DNA of 49,591 nucleotides from Actinomycetes bacterium (GTDB lineage: Bacteria; Actinomycetota; Acidimicrobiia; Acidimicrobiales; Ilumatobacteraceae): NCBI GenBank assembly GCA_027491335.1, contig JAIXWJ010000044.1, forward strand, positions 1 to 49,591, given 5' to 3'. The translations under genes were made by a program, and so were the position numbers. Shown here piece by piece: positions 49,379-49,591 of this stretch. Position 1 is the first letter of the stretch. Every line of letters starts with the position of its first letter. The notes beneath the pieces are model-generated. The model had not been told where the DNA came from, made no database searches, and saw nothing but the letters and a program-made list of their open reading frames with translations.

Positions 49379-49591
49379 CTAGATCAGGAAACGTTCTTTG
49401 GCGACCGAGATCGCCGCGTCCCGGCCGTCAACTTCGAGGAGTCGGTAGATCGCCATTGACTCCTGTCGCACCGTCGAATGGCTGAAGCGAAGTTTTCGTC
49501 CGATCTCGGCGATGGTCAGCCCTTGGGACATCTCTTGCAGGATCGTGACCTGCCGATCGCTCAGCGTCAAGTTCTCTTTCAGTAAGCGACC
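49379..49591 (-). CDS. LuxR-family regulator, C-terminal part (cut by the window edge)
   Basis: The frame is open to the end of the window and ends at 49379. The visible 70 residues form a LuxR/GerE helix-turn-helix: LTLSDRQVTILQEMSQGLTIAEIGRKLRFSHSTVRQESMAIYRLLEVDGRDAAISVAKERFLI. The LxxRxxxIL start, GxxxxEIGRKLxxSxxTVRxE turn and the C-terminal helix are standard, so this is probably the output domain of a response regulator or similar protein whose receiver lies beyond the edge. It is convergent with the surface protein gene; whether it controls it is unknown. Confidence 0.85.
   Translation of the reverse strand, partial: GRLLKENLTLSDRQVTILQEMSQGLTIAEIGRKLRFSHSTVRQESMAIYRLLEVDGRDAAISVAKERFLI

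Overview
The window is high-GC, densely coding DNA with genes on both strands. It looks like the chromosome of a free-living actinobacterium, probably Acidimicrobiia. The reasons are an actinorhodopsin-like proton pump, an F420-type luciferase-like oxidoreductase, several acyl-CoA ligases and dehydrogenases, a citramalate route to isoleucine, and cell-wall proteins with LPXTG tails. The taxon is an inference. I see no phage, insertion sequence, CRISPR array or rRNA.

Layout. 1-6.5 kb: small stress or detoxification-type genes, PhzF, a rhodopsin divergent from a carotenoid-hydroxylase-like desaturase, and a GH13 alpha-glucosidase. 6.5-8.1 kb: a compact operon of a winged-helix regulator, an SbtA bicarbonate transporter and an SbtB PII-like protein. 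8.2-13.6 kb: GDPD lipoprotein, nitroreductase, TRIC-type channel, acyl-CoA ligase and DEAD-box helicase. 13.7-15.8 kb: leuC-leuD. 15.8-21.2 kb: lipoproteins (YHYH, double FKBP) and greA-hydrolase-ABC1 kinase. 21.3-26.7 kb: leuB, ilvE, an agmatinase-like gene, a 550-nt non-coding stretch with a cluster of DnaA-box-like sequences, then an attenuator-like leader and cimA. 26.7-33.7 kb: DmdC-like acyl-CoA dehydrogenase, tandem TetR regulator, VIT1-type transporter, DUF2237, gltX and YdcF. 33.7-36.9 kb: tRNA-Gln, a PhoX-like protein, tRNA-Glu and YdjM-type membrane genes. 36.9-42.5 kb: a three-gene lipid or terpenoid-type operon, a VapBC pair and an acyl-CoA dehydrogenase. 42.7-49.3 kb: two large RCC1-repeat surface proteins with the same C-terminal module and LPTTG sorting signals. 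The window ends in the 3' part of a LuxR-type regulator.

How the genes work together. CimA, LeuCD, LeuB and IlvE make up most of the threonine-independent isoleucine pathway. A short open reading frame with four consecutive Ile codons, followed by a pause-type hairpin and an intrinsic terminator, lies just upstream of cimA and suggests ribosome-mediated attenuation by isoleucine. The rhodopsin could energise transport, including bicarbonate uptake by SbtA.

Two sequence-level patterns cover the whole window. First, about half of the genes have a TAnnnT or CAnnnT hexamer ending 6-7 nt (in a few cases 8-10 nt) before the start codon, which is the signature of leaderless transcription; I used it to choose several starts. 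Second, five intergenic sites carry unusually long, near-perfect hairpins with related sequences (TCTGG at the base of the stem), three of them nearly identical.
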